Source of the DNA: Liquidambar formosana
Taxonomy: Eukaryota > Streptophyta > Magnoliopsida > Saxifragales > Altingiaceae
Length of the DNA: 64,000 nt
Direction of reading: 5' to 3'
NCBI GenBank assembly: GCA_039720395.1
Contig: CM077833.1
Location: 23,706,271 to 23,770,270 of the forward strand
Shown: positions 11,538 through 22,417 of the stretch, piece after piece
Layout: the number at the start of each line of letters is the position of its first letter
Numbering within the stretch: position 1 is the first letter of the stretch
Made by a program: the position numbers and the translations under genes
Notes under the pieces: model-generated
The model's database searches: none
Seen by the model: the letters and a program-made list of their open reading frames with translations, nothing else
What the model was told of the DNA's origin: nothing

Positions 11538-12242
11538 ATGTCCATTGTCATAAATACGTATAAAAGCAGTTGGTTTAAAGAAAAATTTTTAGACTACATC
11601 TGTGCAACTCTCCAAGGAGATTGCTTAAATTTCCTTAGAAGATGGGAAGTCTCTGATGAAGGTAAACATGAAAAAGCTAGTTTACTTAATGAATTTAATT
11701 CATTTGATAAGATATTAAATGATTTTGCACAAATTCTAAGGAGAGAATTTTGTGGAATTAAATTTGAAGAACAAGAAGAAATTCACAATGAATATATGCT
11801 AACAAAGGCAAGAATATGTAATATATGTGAATTCAAACCTTTCGCAAAATTTTATCAGGAATATTACCATAAACTTAACCCTCCAAAAATAGAGTTTTGG
11901 TTAGGTCAGTTTTTCTACAAATTACCCTCACCATGGGATGAAATTTGTAGCGATGGATATCAAGAATTCTTAAAAAGTTCTAATGGTGGAAAAGACACCC
12001 TAGGAGCAAGAATTCAATTTGTTGAAAGAACTATTACTAAACATTGCATGACACAAAAGGCTGCCAAGCAAGTGAAAGGTCAACTTAGCGAAAAATGCTG
12101 TACCAAAATTATGCAAGAACAGTGGGAATTCGGTTGTAAAAAATCAACCCCTTACAAGAAAAGAAGTAAATTTAGGAAATATAAATTTGTGAAATGGAGA
12201 GGTAAAAAACCTAAGCCTCAGAAAAAATATGTACGAAAATGA
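11538..12242 (+). pseudogene. Viral coat-protein core region, left copy
   Basis: Open from just after the preceding stop; 234 codons from the first ATG. It carries the helical part of a gag-like capsid (pieces such as FLRRWEV and FWLGQFFYKL) and a basic C-terminus rich in K and R (KKRSKFRKYKF). The frame ends at TGA 12240-12242 and continues after it into the zinc knuckle. The same TGA stands at 15433-15435 in the other arm, so it predates the inverted duplication. Confidence 0.65.
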
Positions 12243-13640
12243 AAACAAACATTTAAAAGAAAATCTAAATGTAAATGTTTTATATGTAATGAAGAAGGCC
12301 ATATAGCTCCACAATGTCCTAAAAAAGGGAAAAGTGGTAAACAAATGTTAAAATTTCTAGAAGAAAAACAACTAGAAATTTTAGTTGGGGAAGAAGTCTC
12401 CGACACAGATTCAATAATCTATGAGGTTCAATCAGAATCCGAAAGTGAAAGTGAAGATAATTCATACATGATTTTTATGATGTCTGAAAAAAGCGAAAAT
12501 AAAGAAATTTTTGAAGCTATTCCAAACAAGGAATTTAATCTCATAAAATTAGGAGATGTTTTAGGTGAAGAAGCATCTATAGACGAAATAAATTTTGAAA
12601 AATTTGATAAAATTAAAGCTATCAAAAAAGAAGAACTCTATCAAATTTCAAAATTTAATATCTGGCAAGGAAGAATGTTTGAGCAACTTAGTGGAAATGC
12701 AACCGCTAAAGCCACTGAAGATGAAATGATAGAAATACCTCTATTTGATAAAGATAAAATTAAAAGGCTTAAACAAAAGCATCCAAAAATTCGATATATA
12801 CATATAGGAATTATTCAAATAGAAATAACAGCACTATTCAGAATAGGATTAGATACTCCTATTCTAATAGTCGTCTTAGATAAGAGATTTGAAGACCCTG
12901 TTAAAACACTAATAGGTGGAATACAATCAAATCTAGTATTTGGACAAGTTTGGTTTAAAGTTAAACCAAATTATTTTATATCAATTGAGGATCCAAATAT
13001 TTGTGACACGATAAAAATTCGCATCCAAACTAGAGGAATAGATATGAAAAGAAATAGCTATAATTTATCAGTTCAATGGAAAGCAATTCATGAACTAACA
13101 AATTTTACAAAAACATCAATAAAAGAAATTGATAAAAATATGATCGAATTATTTGAACCACGAGCATTCGACACTGAAATTCAACCAAGATTAATAAATT
13201 GGATAGATTTGGAAATACCAAGCTCTTGGTTAGTAAAGGAATTTACCGATAACACTAAAGAAAAATTCTATAAAACAATAGAATTCCAATCATCAGGAAA
13301 TAATCTTTATTTCACTGATAAACGTAGAAATAGTATAGAAATACTAGACAGAGAATCAATGTGGTCAACATCAACATCTAAAAAAGATGATGAAAATAAG
13401 AAAAATGAAAAAGGCAAGGCCATTGCAATAAAAAATGTGCAAATGCCTATACTTCCGGGTACGAATTACCTTGAAGAACAAAAATCTGTAGCATTTCAAC
13501 AGATTAAAATTGAAAGTAAATATCCAGAACAAATAATCTTTAGTTACCAACAAGGTAAGAAAAGATACGTGTATGTTCTTGGAGATTTTTTCCAAAGTTT
13601 TAATGGATCTTCTGAAAAATTTGGATGTAATTTTTTATAA
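12243..13640 (+). pseudogene. Viral zinc knuckle and movement-protein region, left copy
   Basis: Open frame after the shared TGA. A CX2CX4HX4C knuckle (CFICNEEGHIAPQC) lies at 12276-12317, followed by an acidic linker and then a 30K-superfamily movement-like domain around 12800-13200 (pieces GLDTPILIVVLD and LIGGIQSNLVFGQVWF). Caulimovirid movement proteins form tubules through plasmodesmata; the knuckle binds nucleic acid. Viral sequence ends at 13583. The last 18 codons run across the junction into antisense sequence of the other copy and are not viral protein. Confidence 0.68.
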
Positions 13641-13903
13641 ATCCAATGAGTTTCATCTAGAGATTTAATTATTGGTGTCATTTCACCACGCTTGATTGGC
13701 GCAAATCCTTTTTCACAAACATGTTTATGTTGTGGTAAGATAGGAATTCTAACGGACTCTTGTTTAAAAGTTATAATCACATGATCACGGTTGACAATAA
13801 AGGGCATATAATTTTCAATAAAATTATTTCCCAATATTATGTCACCATGCATTTGCGGAAAACAAAATATTTTGGTATAAAAAACTTTGTGTTCCCTAAC
13901 CAA
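13544..13903 (-). pseudogene. Viral aspartic protease, C-terminal part, right copy
   Basis: Frame-shifted continuation of the protease frame (13837-14631). The overlap near 13837-13903 shows the shift: the upstream frame stops just after the FRKC residues, and this frame continues with GDIILGNNFIE, a typical retropepsin C-terminal segment (ILGxxF). The last 15 codons, below 13584, are antisense of the left arm. The protease is therefore broken. Confidence 0.65.
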
Positions 13904-14091
13904 ATGGGAATATTTTTTGCTTTAAAAGTAATAAAGGTTTCGTTACCATCAATGCCTCTAGCAGCTATGGGATTTTTCATTTTTACCCATAGATGTTCGG
14001 GTAAGGCATTATACCTAGCAGCACTGGTTGTGGCACCAGTGTCTAGTAAAATAGACAAAACATATGGTTTATAGTTTTTGAAATTAAATTT
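13584..14091 (-). mobile_element. Single-copy loop between viral arms (protease region)
   Basis: Belongs to the right (minus) copy only and separates the two arms. On the minus strand it holds the retropepsin-like active-site motif DTGATTS (about 14035-14056) and the following part of the aspartic protease, ending near codons for EDPLKLW at the junction. In the minus frame the movement region runs without a stop into the protease, so coat, movement and protease regions appear joined in one polyprotein, apart from later mutations. Confidence 0.75.
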
Positions 14092-15168
14092 TCCAAGAAC
14101 ATACACGTATCTTTTCTTACCTTGTTGGTAACTAAAGATTATTTGTTCTGGATATTTACTTTCAATTTTAATCTGTTGAAATGCTACAGATTTTTGTTCT
14201 TTAAGGTAATTCGTACCTGGAAGTATAGGCATTTGCACATTTTTTATTGCAATGGCCTTGCCTTTTTCATTTTTCTTATTTTCATCATCTTTTTTAGATG
14301 TTGATGTTGACCACATTGATTCTCTGTCTAGTATTTCTATACTATTTCTACGTTTATCAGTGAAATAAAGATTATTTCCTGATGATTGGAATTCTATTGT
14401 TTTATAGAATTTTTCTTTAGTGTTATCGGTAAATTCCTTTACTAACCAAGAGCTTGGTATTTCCAAATCTTTCCAATTTATTAATCTTGGTTGAATTTCA
14501 GTGTCGAATGCTCGTGGTTCAAATAATTCGATCATATTTTTATCAATTTCTTTTATTGATGTTTTTGTAAAATTTGTTAGTTCATGAATTGCTTTCCATT
14601 GAACTGATAAATTATAACTATTTCTTTTCATATCTATTCCTCTAGTTTGGATGCGAATTTTTATCGTGTCACAAATATTTGGATCCTCAATTGATATAAA
14701 ATAATTTGGTTTAACTTTAAACCAAACTTGTCCAGATACTAGATTTGATTGTATTCCACCTATTAGTGCTTTAACAGGGTCTTCAAATCTCTTATCTAAG
14801 ACGATTATTAGAATAGGAGTATCTAATCCTATTCTGAATAGTGCTGTTATTTCTATTTGAATAATTCCTATATGTATATATCAAATTTTTGGATGCTTTT
14901 GTTTAAGCCTTTTAATTTTATCTTTATCAAATAGAGGGATTTCTATCATTTCATCTTCAGTGGCTTTAGCGGTTGCATTTCCACTAAATTGCTCAAACAT
15001 TCTTCCTTGCCAGATATTAAATTTTGAAATTTGATAGAGTTCTTCTTTTTTGATAGCTTTAATTTTATCAAATTTTTCAAAATTTATTTCGTCTATAGAT
15101 GCTTCTTCACCTAAAACATCTCCTAATTTTATGAGATTAAATTCCTTGTTTGGAATAGCTTCAAAAAT
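13837..15168 (-). pseudogene. Viral movement protein plus protease, right copy
   Basis: Same region as the left-arm movement frame, but with its own TGA at 14881-14883 where the left arm has CGA. From about 14880 down to 13837 the frame is open through the end of the movement domain, a linker rich in K and N, and the protease active site DTGATTS. It ends where a frameshift disrupts the protease. There is no sign of function. Confidence 0.65.
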
Positions 15169-15432
15169 TTATTTATTTTCGCTTTTTTCAGACATCATAA
15201 AAATCATGTCTGAATTATCTTCACTTTCACTTTCGGATTCTGATTGAATCTCATAGATTATTGAATCTGTGTCGGAGACTTCTTCCCCAACTAAAATTTC
15301 TAATTGTTTTTCTTCTAGAAATTTTAACATTTGTTTACCACTTTTCCCTTTTTTAGGACATTGTGGAGCTATATGGCCTTCTTCATTACATATAAAACAT
15401 TTACATTTAGATTTTCTTTTAAATGTTTGTTT
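15169..15432 (-). pseudogene. Viral zinc knuckle and acidic linker, right copy
   Basis: Minus-strand frame between the shared TGA (15433-15435) and the private TAA (15169-15171). It holds the CX2CX4HX4C knuckle and the acidic linker with repeated S-E-S-E, as in the left arm. Confidence 0.6.
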
Positions 15433-15879
15433 TCATTTTCGTACATATTTTTTCTGAGGCTTAGGTTTTTTACCTTTCCATTTCACAAATTTATATTTCC
15501 TAAATTTACTTCTTTTCTTGTAAGGGGTTGATTTTTTACAACCGAATTCCCACTGTTCTTGCATAATTTTGGTACAGCATTTTTCGCTAAGTTGACCTTT
15601 CACTTGCTTGGCAGCCTTTTGTGTCATGCAATGTTTAGTAATAGTTCTTTCAACAAATTGAATTCTTGCTCCTAGGGTGTCTTTTCCACCATTAGACCTT
15701 TTAAAGAATTCTTGATATCCATCGCTACAAATTTCATCCCATGGTGAGGGTAATTTGTAGAAAAACTGACCTAACCAAAACTCTGTTTTTGGAGGGTTAA
15801 GTTTATGGTAATATTCCTGAAAAAATTTTGCGAAAGGTTTGAATTCACATATATTACATATTCTTGCCTTTGTTAGCAT
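15433..15879 (-). pseudogene. Viral coat-protein core, C-terminal half, right copy
   Basis: 148 codons after the private TAA 15901-15903, matching the second half of the left-arm capsid frame with a few substitutions. It ends at the TGA shared with the left arm. Confidence 0.62.
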
Positions 15880-15900
15880 ATATTCATTGTGAATTTCTTC

Positions 15901-16854
15901 TTATTCTTCAAATTTAATTCCACAAAATTCTCTCCTTAGAATTTGTGCAAAATCATTTAATATCTTATCAAATGAATTAAATTCATTAAGTAAACTAGCT
16001 TTTTCATGTTTACCTTCATCAGAGACTTCCCATCTTCTAAGGAAGTTTAAGCAATCTCCTTGGAGAGTTGCACAGATGTAGTCTAAAATTTTTTCTTTAG
16101 ACCAACTGCTTTTATACGTATTTATGACAATGGACATTGATTGTGCCCATTCTCTTAATGCTTGATCATAATTTTTAAAATCAACATTTTTTAAGTCTAA
16201 ACAGACTCCTCTTGCAGTTATATTGATTTTGTTTAAACCTGAGCGTATGGTTGTTGAAGGTTTTGGTTCTGATGTAGAAGTAGAACCTTCATCTTTTAAA
16301 GGTTTTAAATCTTCAATTTGCATCGGGACCGGATCATCATCATAAGGGTCATCATATATAGGTGATTCAAAATTAATCCTTTGACCTCTAGGAAGTATTT
16401 TTTCTTCCTCATCCGTCTCAATCTCTTTTCTTTTTTTAGAGTCTTGAGGGTCATTATTACCTTTAGTGTCATCATTGTTCTCTTTATCAGAATCAATGAT
16501 TATTTCTTCATCTACCGAAGTACTACTTGTACCTTCAGAGTTGTTTTCACTTGATGATAAACCAAATTTTTTACCTTCTTGCTCATCTTCTGAGCTTTCT
16601 TCTTTTACGCTGTTTGGCATAAAAGAAATTTTTGACTCATTATCTGATTCACTAGAATCTTCTATTTGAAGAGCTAGTTCATAATTATACTCAGTCATAA
16701 GTTCTTCATTGGCTGAATATAATTCTTGCATTTGTTTAAGTAGTTTATTACGTTCTTCATAATCATCTTCTTTTATATATCGGGTTTTCCAATATTCTAA
16801 TATTTCTTTAATTGCTTCAAAATCTTTACGATGTTTATTTGTTTTAAACATCAT
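15901..16854 (-). pseudogene. Viral coat-protein region, right copy
   Basis: 317 codons open between private stops at 16858-16860 and 15901-15903. It spans the acidic stretch and the first half of the capsid core, and reads through the position where the left arm has its TAA (11433), confirming that the two left-arm frames were once continuous. Confidence 0.65.
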
Positions 16855-17006
16855 AATTTATGTTCCAAAATATAGTCTAGGAATTTCTTCCCTATAATTT
16901 TCTTTTATCATAAGTGTAGTTTCTAAATTGTTTTTCAGACTATTTTCTAAATTTTGGATTAGACCTTTTGTCTCATCCTTTAAGTCTATATTTTGTATTT
17001 TACTTA

Positions 17007-17213
17007 TCATATTAATTTTATCACTAATTTTTTTTTTTTGGGGGTTTTTTCAATTTTTACTAATTTACTAAATACTCCTGATAAACTATCAACTACATAG
17101 TTTAATGTACGGCTAACATTACCTATATTAGCATCTTCATCTTGTACATGTGCTAAATGTTTATAGTCACTAGTTTGTTTATTTAATTCACCTATGCACC
17201 TTAATTCTTCCAT
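17007..17213 (-). pseudogene. Viral small N-terminal ORF, right copy
   Basis: Counterpart of 10466-10651, with few changes (for example NKQ for NNQ). It extends a little further because the A-run near 17030 has a different length. Confidence 0.5.
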
Positions 17214-17426
17214 GACTAGGTTTTCCTACAAAGTTGCCGACTCAAATGAGAAGGATTTATGTTCTCCCAACTACTTCTCAACAAAGTCAAGGCCTCGGTA
17301 CTCCCTATTCAAGGTTGTTTTAAGGTTTACAGATAAACTAAAATAACTTAACTAGTTTTCTAAACGATTAACAAATAAACAAGATAATTTTGCTAATTTA
17401 AGGTTCTGTTAACAGCTAACCTAGAT

Positions 17427-17438
17427 GCTCTGATACCA
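17427..17438 (-). promoter_or_regulatory. tRNA-Met primer binding site, right copy
   Basis: Reverse complement of TGGTATCAGAGC, identical to the left-arm site. Confidence 0.85.
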
Positions 17439-18020
17439 GTAAAAAGCAACACACACACAGAACAGGAAGCCACAGGAACTTCAGCTAATAATTTACATTC
17501 ATATACAACATAAACTACGGATGGATGCTACAAACATACACAACTTAAATCATGTGAAATACATAAACCATTTAAAACATGCTAATTCAACAAAATATTA
17601 TTATAACTATTATATTAGGAAAAGATTCCATCCAAGGAAGAACTTCATTCCTACCGGCGATTTTCCAAAGCTATTTAATTCTACAACAACCACTAATGAT
17701 TACACTACATATTTTTATTGCATAAGTTATTCCTACTATCAGAACAGAATAGAGCAATACAAGGAAGGCAAATCCCAAGTTCTGAAGGGTAAATACAATC
17801 TATTTTCCGTAGATCGGGTCGTATATTGCCATCCCTATCAATGTGGCCTGTACGTGTACATTTTGAATTTTCTATTCTCTGTGTTTTCTTGGTAATTCGA
17901 TGATCTGGACAGGAAATAAAAGCAGTGAAAATAAAATTTGAGATCCTTATCAAAAAGCCAAACTAATCAACTCAATAAAATTTCGGACGAATATTTTGAC
18001 AAGTTAATTTCATTTTCTAA

Positions 18021-18202
18021 CCCTCTATTTGATTCATGGTTTCTACTAAGGCAAAAAAAAAAAAAAAAAAAAAAAAAGGAAGGAAAAAAAAATGAGGAGA
18101 AAAAAAAATGAAACAAAAAGATAAAATTATATCAAACCAAAATTATTCAAATTATTCTTTTTCTTCAAATTTTTCATTGCAACCAAATAAAAAAAAAAAT
18201 AT

Positions 18203-18256
<54 letters not shown>

Positions 18257-18290
18257 TTTCCTTGATAAAATTCACAAACCAAATAAAGCC
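18021..18290. mobile_element. Tourist-like MITE (PIF/Harbinger type), 270 bp
   Basis: Ends CCCTCTATTTGATTCATGG and AAACCAAATAAAGCC form imperfect inverted repeats, flanked by TAA on both sides (18018-18020 and 18291-18293). The interior has an A-run and a (TA)n tract at about 18211-18247. Same family as 38495-38712, in the opposite orientation. Confidence 0.72.
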
Positions 18291-19015
18291 TAAGAGTTGA
18301 GCTCTTTTGGAATTTGACTGTGGGTTACTTTATAAACGCTTAAATCCTTTTTGGGTTATGTCAAATATGCGTGTTTTCTTCTTTACTTGTTTGTGTGCTT
18401 ATGTTATCTAAGTATGTCAAAAAAAAAAAAAAAAAAAAAAAAGAATAAAAAAGAAAGAGAGATAATAGGAACCGAATTGATTTTCCCAACTTTCCACCTT
18501 TTGGAAAATTGGAAACACAAATTTCTTCCACTCTTATAACTAGAATAAGGCGCACATACACCACACACATTAATGCTAGAAATGTAGGACTGTGAAGCCG
18601 GCGGGAGGTGTAGGATTTAGCTTACAAGGTGGCATTAATAGAAACCAAAATCATTTACTTATGTTTTGTAGAAGAGATTTGTGGGACGATAGAAAGGGAA
18701 GGAGGGAAAAGGGAGGGAAAAGGGTCAAGAGGCATGTTTGGTAGAAGGGAAAGGGAGAAGGAAGGAAAAAGGAGGGGGGATAGTGAATCCCTCAAGTTAC
18801 CTTTTTTTCATCCCTCCAATTTTGGGGGAAGGGTGGAGGTAAAGATGAGTTCTTGTTAAAATGACCATATTACTCTTACATTTTTATATATTTTTTTTCA
18901 TGTGAGGGTAAAAATGTAAAATCATATTTTTAATATCCATCTTACTAAACACAACGAAGGAAAAGAAGAAGAAAGAAAACTATAATTCTATCCATCCTAC
19001 CAAGCACACTCGATG
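18291..19015. other. Intergenic, A-rich and G-rich tracts
   Basis: Holds an A-run at 18420-18442 and a purine-rich stretch at 18690-18780. The purine stretch begins with CATGTTTGGTAG, a transposon-end-like phrase mirrored as CTACCAAACATAG at about 20838. No gene supported. Confidence 0.35.
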
Positions 19016-19104
19016 CGTTTGGTTCACGGGTTAGGAATGTGAGTGAGTCCGGGTAAGGGTCATTACTTGGGAATGGGAATATATGCTTAGTATTGATACC
19101 TATT
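19016..19104. mobile_element. MITE fragment, family shared with 60.6-60.8 kb
   Basis: GCGTTTGGTTCACGGGTTAG and the following block with CATTACTTGGGAATGG match, in reverse complement, the block at about 60640-60750. Sequence similarity continues into the next element, so the boundary is approximate. Confidence 0.5.
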
Positions 19105-20640
19105 CCCACGTTTGATTGAGTCAAGAAAGTGTGATGCCTAAAATGGATCAAATTCCCACAATGCCCTCACAAATGCCCTTGTTCAAATCATAGGATCAGG
19201 GCTGTAAAACACTCCCATTGCTCAAATAATGGTTGTAATTTCTTTCATTGGGCAAAAAATGATAATAATCGAAGGCCAAGTTAAGCATTTATTGGATGAA
19301 ATCGAAAAATTAACAAGAAAAGTCCCATGTAATCCATAAAATTTCTGAATGAAGACCACATAAAGGACATGAAAGAATTGTTACTCACTTAAATAGTCAA
19401 ATTCAGACCTTTGCAACTAAAGCAATCTAAATTCCCCCTCCACAGCTTTTCATGAAAAGCTGAAGCTGAATGAAACAAATCTTCGCAATATATTAAAGGC
19501 TGTATCTGGTCAAATTAAATTAGAATTGGAGGTCCAGTCCCAATTCTATTGTTTGGTGCTTCATATTGGATTCATTATCTACCAATGATTTCCAAACGGA
19601 ATTTAAATTCCATAGAACTTAATTCGAAAAAGAAAAGAACAATTAACACAGTAAAAGCACAAACTCTAGAGAATTAGAATCCCAACTCACCTTCATCTCC
19701 GCCCTTGGCATCAGTCGCCGAATTGTTATAGAACCTCTGCGTCGAATACCTCAAGTAACACCCCGCATTCAACACCCTCCCATCTTCTTTCGAAAGACAA
19801 GAACCGATTTTCGACAACGAATTTGCCAAACACTTCTCACAAGTACTTCCATTCACCAACTCCCAACACTGAGCCAACCCATAAACCAATAAATTACCAT
19901 TACTCACAGAACCGACAAAGAACCCACCATTCTTAGGCGCTTCAGCACTCAAATTCCTCACTAACTTAATAGCATTAGCGTTGAAAACAGTCTGATTCCC
20001 ACCAAAATCCTTACTCCCACAAACCATCTTGTCACCACCACCGACGCACCTTCGCCTGCGAGAGGCTTCCCCCTCCCTTCTTCCTCTTCTTCCTTCCTCA
20101 GCAACTTCGTCAAAGCGTCGAACACCGAAAATTCTAGTATACATACAGTAGTGCTTCCATCACCGTGGAGCAACAATATTCATGGAGCATAAACAATACC
20201 CCAATCTCCAGCAAGGGCCAAGCACAAATACGATCAGAGGCTTCAACCTCAGCGTCGTCGACTACTGCAATCTACGTCGCCGGTGATCATCGTTGGGCTT
20301 CTTTGCTATCGTGGTGTGTGAGAAGAGCAAGGGTTTGCTCTTTTTTTTTTTTTTATTTCCTGTGGATTGTGTTTTGGGGGTTGAGAAGGGGACACGGAAA
20401 GGGATTATAAATTTGTTGTATGCAAATAAAAGGGTCACGGTGGATATTTTTTATTATTGTAAAGTGGATTCCTAGGTTTGGGGAATGAAACCCACACAAG
20501 ATTTGGGAATGAAAAATGGTGTTTTAGTGGGAAAGTTGGGTAGCGGGAATGGGACATTTCTGGGCATGGGTGCATAATAAACATCAGAAAGGAGAATGAA
20601 ATCCTTTTTTTAGGCATCAAACGCCACAACCAAACGTGGG
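19105..20640. mobile_element. Candidate TIR element carrying a DUF26 exon
   Basis: The left end CCCACGTTTGATTG and right end CAACCAAACGTGGG are inverted. Both continue inward with a shared block TGATGCCTAAAA (left 19132 on; right as its reverse complement near 20610). No clear target duplication was found, and the left end overlaps another MITE-like sequence. Gene-fragment capture is therefore a candidate only. Confidence 0.4.
19691..20144 (-). pseudogene. DUF26 exon of a cysteine-rich receptor-like kinase
   Basis: The minus-strand frame contains one Gnk2/DUF26 domain with the signature C-X8-C-X2-C (C93, C102, C105 of the frame) and the block LNAGCYLRYSTQRFYNN, characteristic of the second DUF26 of plant CRK proteins (extracellular, mannose-binding or redox-sensing part of a receptor kinase). 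The exon ends at a good donor, GTGAGT, at 19685-19690. No second exon, transmembrane segment or kinase domain follows on the minus strand before other elements begin. The first 35 residues are arginine-rich and do not look like a signal peptide or first DUF26. This is an orphan exon, probably a captured or truncated fragment. Confidence 0.7.
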
Positions 20641-22417
20641 CATCTCACATGGGCCATTAGGGGATTAGTCTGGGCCGAAACCTCAGTGGGAGTAAGACTT
20701 AGGATACCTCTAATAGTTAATTAAAAAAAAAAAAACCCCTCAACCAAACGTACCCTGGAAGGAAAGAGGGATCCCTTCCCAAAGGATAGAAAGTTCATCC
20801 TTCCTATCTTTCTTTCCTCCCACTTTTCCATCCTCCCTACCAAACATAGCATTAGTTTTGGTTCTGCTTTTGTTTCCTTCCTCGTGGTAACACCCCACCA
20901 AATAAAAATCTTATTATAACTCTAAAAAAAAAAAAAAAAATCAAGCATTTTGAATAAAAAACGGGCAAACCAATTTGGTTGATTGGACCGAATCTCATTT
21001 AAAAAACATTAATTCATAATATACTTTTAATATCCAATGCCATTTATGATACGTGATAGGCAATGAACAAAGATGAAGAGAAGTTCATGATAATGCATGC
21101 AGTTAAGTAAATGTATATTGCAATTTAGTTTATCATTGTAATTAAAAAATACTTTCACATTTAATTTGATTCTTTTTTTTTTTTTTAAACATATACATTT
21201 GTAAAATCAAATATACATGCATCTCTAAATAAACTGAAAATTTAAAATTTAAAATTTAAAATAAAAAGATTTACATTACTAAAATTGCATGTAAAGTTGA
21301 TATCTTGTTTCAAATTTGGGGAGGTGTCTGTGGATGTATTTTTCCCGTCCCATTCAAGCTAGCTTGTACATAGTAGAATTTTCTAGAGTAGGTTCTAAAA
21401 TAGTCCTACATCTAGATAGTTCCTTTGACGAGGTGGAAAGTTATTAGAGAATGCATTAGAATTCTCTTGACCGTTGGATTGTTGACACATGGCAAAATCC
21501 TAGTCATTCATTGTATTCTAGAGTAATCCTTAAGAACGAGGTCGCTAGGCCTCCTTTGGCCAAACAATTCAAGGAAGTTTTTTGGAGAGCAATGTTGGGA
21601 GAGTGAAGTTGGGAGCGCTTTGTTCCTAGACTTTCCTAGTAATAGGCATCCTTTTGAGTTTCTGCAGTCGGGGCAATGTTGGTGGGATCTACAAGACAGT
21701 TGATCAAAATTTACATGTAGGAAAAAAGAGCGATTGATTTCCTACAAGATTGATGTAAATACCTTTCTTGGTAAGTCCTTATCACAAGGATAATATGACA
21801 TTGGTTTTGCTCCAACGGTCTACATCTTTTACATTTACACTATGGAAAAAAATTTAGAAAAGTAAATGTTTCTTTTACCTTTGTTTTTAGTCTTAATAGA
21901 GGAAGAAGCATGACAATAGTATATATATATATATATATATATTTGAAAAAGAGTTGTACTAGTACTATTGTGATGCCGACGGCAGTTGTTTGGATGAGGA
22001 AAGAGAAGAGCGTTGACTAAAAATCAATGAGAATCCATTAAAATGCAAAGGTCTGCAATTTGATTTTGAGTGTGTATAAATAAACAAACCAAAAATAAAA
22101 TAAAAAAAGGGGAAATTACACTGAGAAATTGATCTTAGGTCAATCATTGGTCTTCCACACTTTTTCTTTTTCTTTCCCTGAGAGATTGATTTTCCACTTT
22201 TCATTGGACCAAGTGAGAAAGTTCTCTCTCTTTTTCTCTCACGTTACTTGTCTCGGCCTTTTATAATTACTCCATAATAATCATTATTCCCTTTTAACCT
22301 TTTCCACTATCCACAAGAAGGGTTCTTTATGTCTCCACCATATTCTCCAAACCTTAACTCCCAACACTCACTTTCAACAACACTTGAATATATGCTTCCA
22401 CTCCTATAGGTATGTCT
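20641..22417. other. Intergenic, AT-rich
   Basis: No gene supported. Contains A/T runs at 20720, 20925 and 21172, a (TA)n at 21921-21942, and MITE-like ends near 20740-20850. A stretch at 21340-21660 is less AT-rich but has no long frame. Confidence 0.4.

Larger units (their letters stand above)
10068..13583 (+). mobile_element. Endogenous pararetrovirus fragment, left (+) arm
   Basis: Defective Caulimoviridae-like relic. It starts with leader sequence, has a tRNA-Met primer site at 10241-10252, then reading frames with a coat-protein-like region, a CX2CX4HX4C zinc knuckle (12276-12317) and a 30K-type movement-protein region. It stops abruptly at 13583, before the protease active site. Reverse transcriptase and RNase H are absent. 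Breaks: a frame change at an A-run near 10640, TAA at 11433-11435, TGA at 12240-12242. The order coat, zinc knuckle, movement protein recalls cavemoviruses and solendoviruses, whose first large ORF joins coat and movement functions; badnaviruses and petuviruses have the movement domain first. The genus is inference. It pairs with the inverted copy at 14092-17864. Confidence 0.82.
14092..17864 (-). mobile_element. Endogenous pararetrovirus fragment, right (-) arm
   Basis: Inverted copy of 7034-7304 plus 10063-13583. It is 3,773 bp against about 3,787 bp for the left arm without the LTR insertion, and appears well over 90 percent identical by eye. It has the primer site at 17427-17438 and the zinc knuckle at about 15358-15399. 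Stops: TAA 16858-16860, TAA 15901-15903, TGA 15433-15435 (shared), TAA 15169-15171 and TGA 14881-14883. Four of the five are private to this arm. It lacks RT and RNase H like its partner. Arms plus loop make a perfect substrate for a long hairpin RNA. Confidence 0.82.

Noticed and set aside
13371..13595. Antisense ORFs over both viral arms
   Set aside because: AT-rich shadows, mirrored between arms, with F/I-rich composition and no motif.
7034..17864. The inverted arms as terminal repeats of one giant DNA transposon
   Set aside because: The arms hold viral coding sequence up to the centre, there is no cargo except the short loop, and no flanking target duplication was found.
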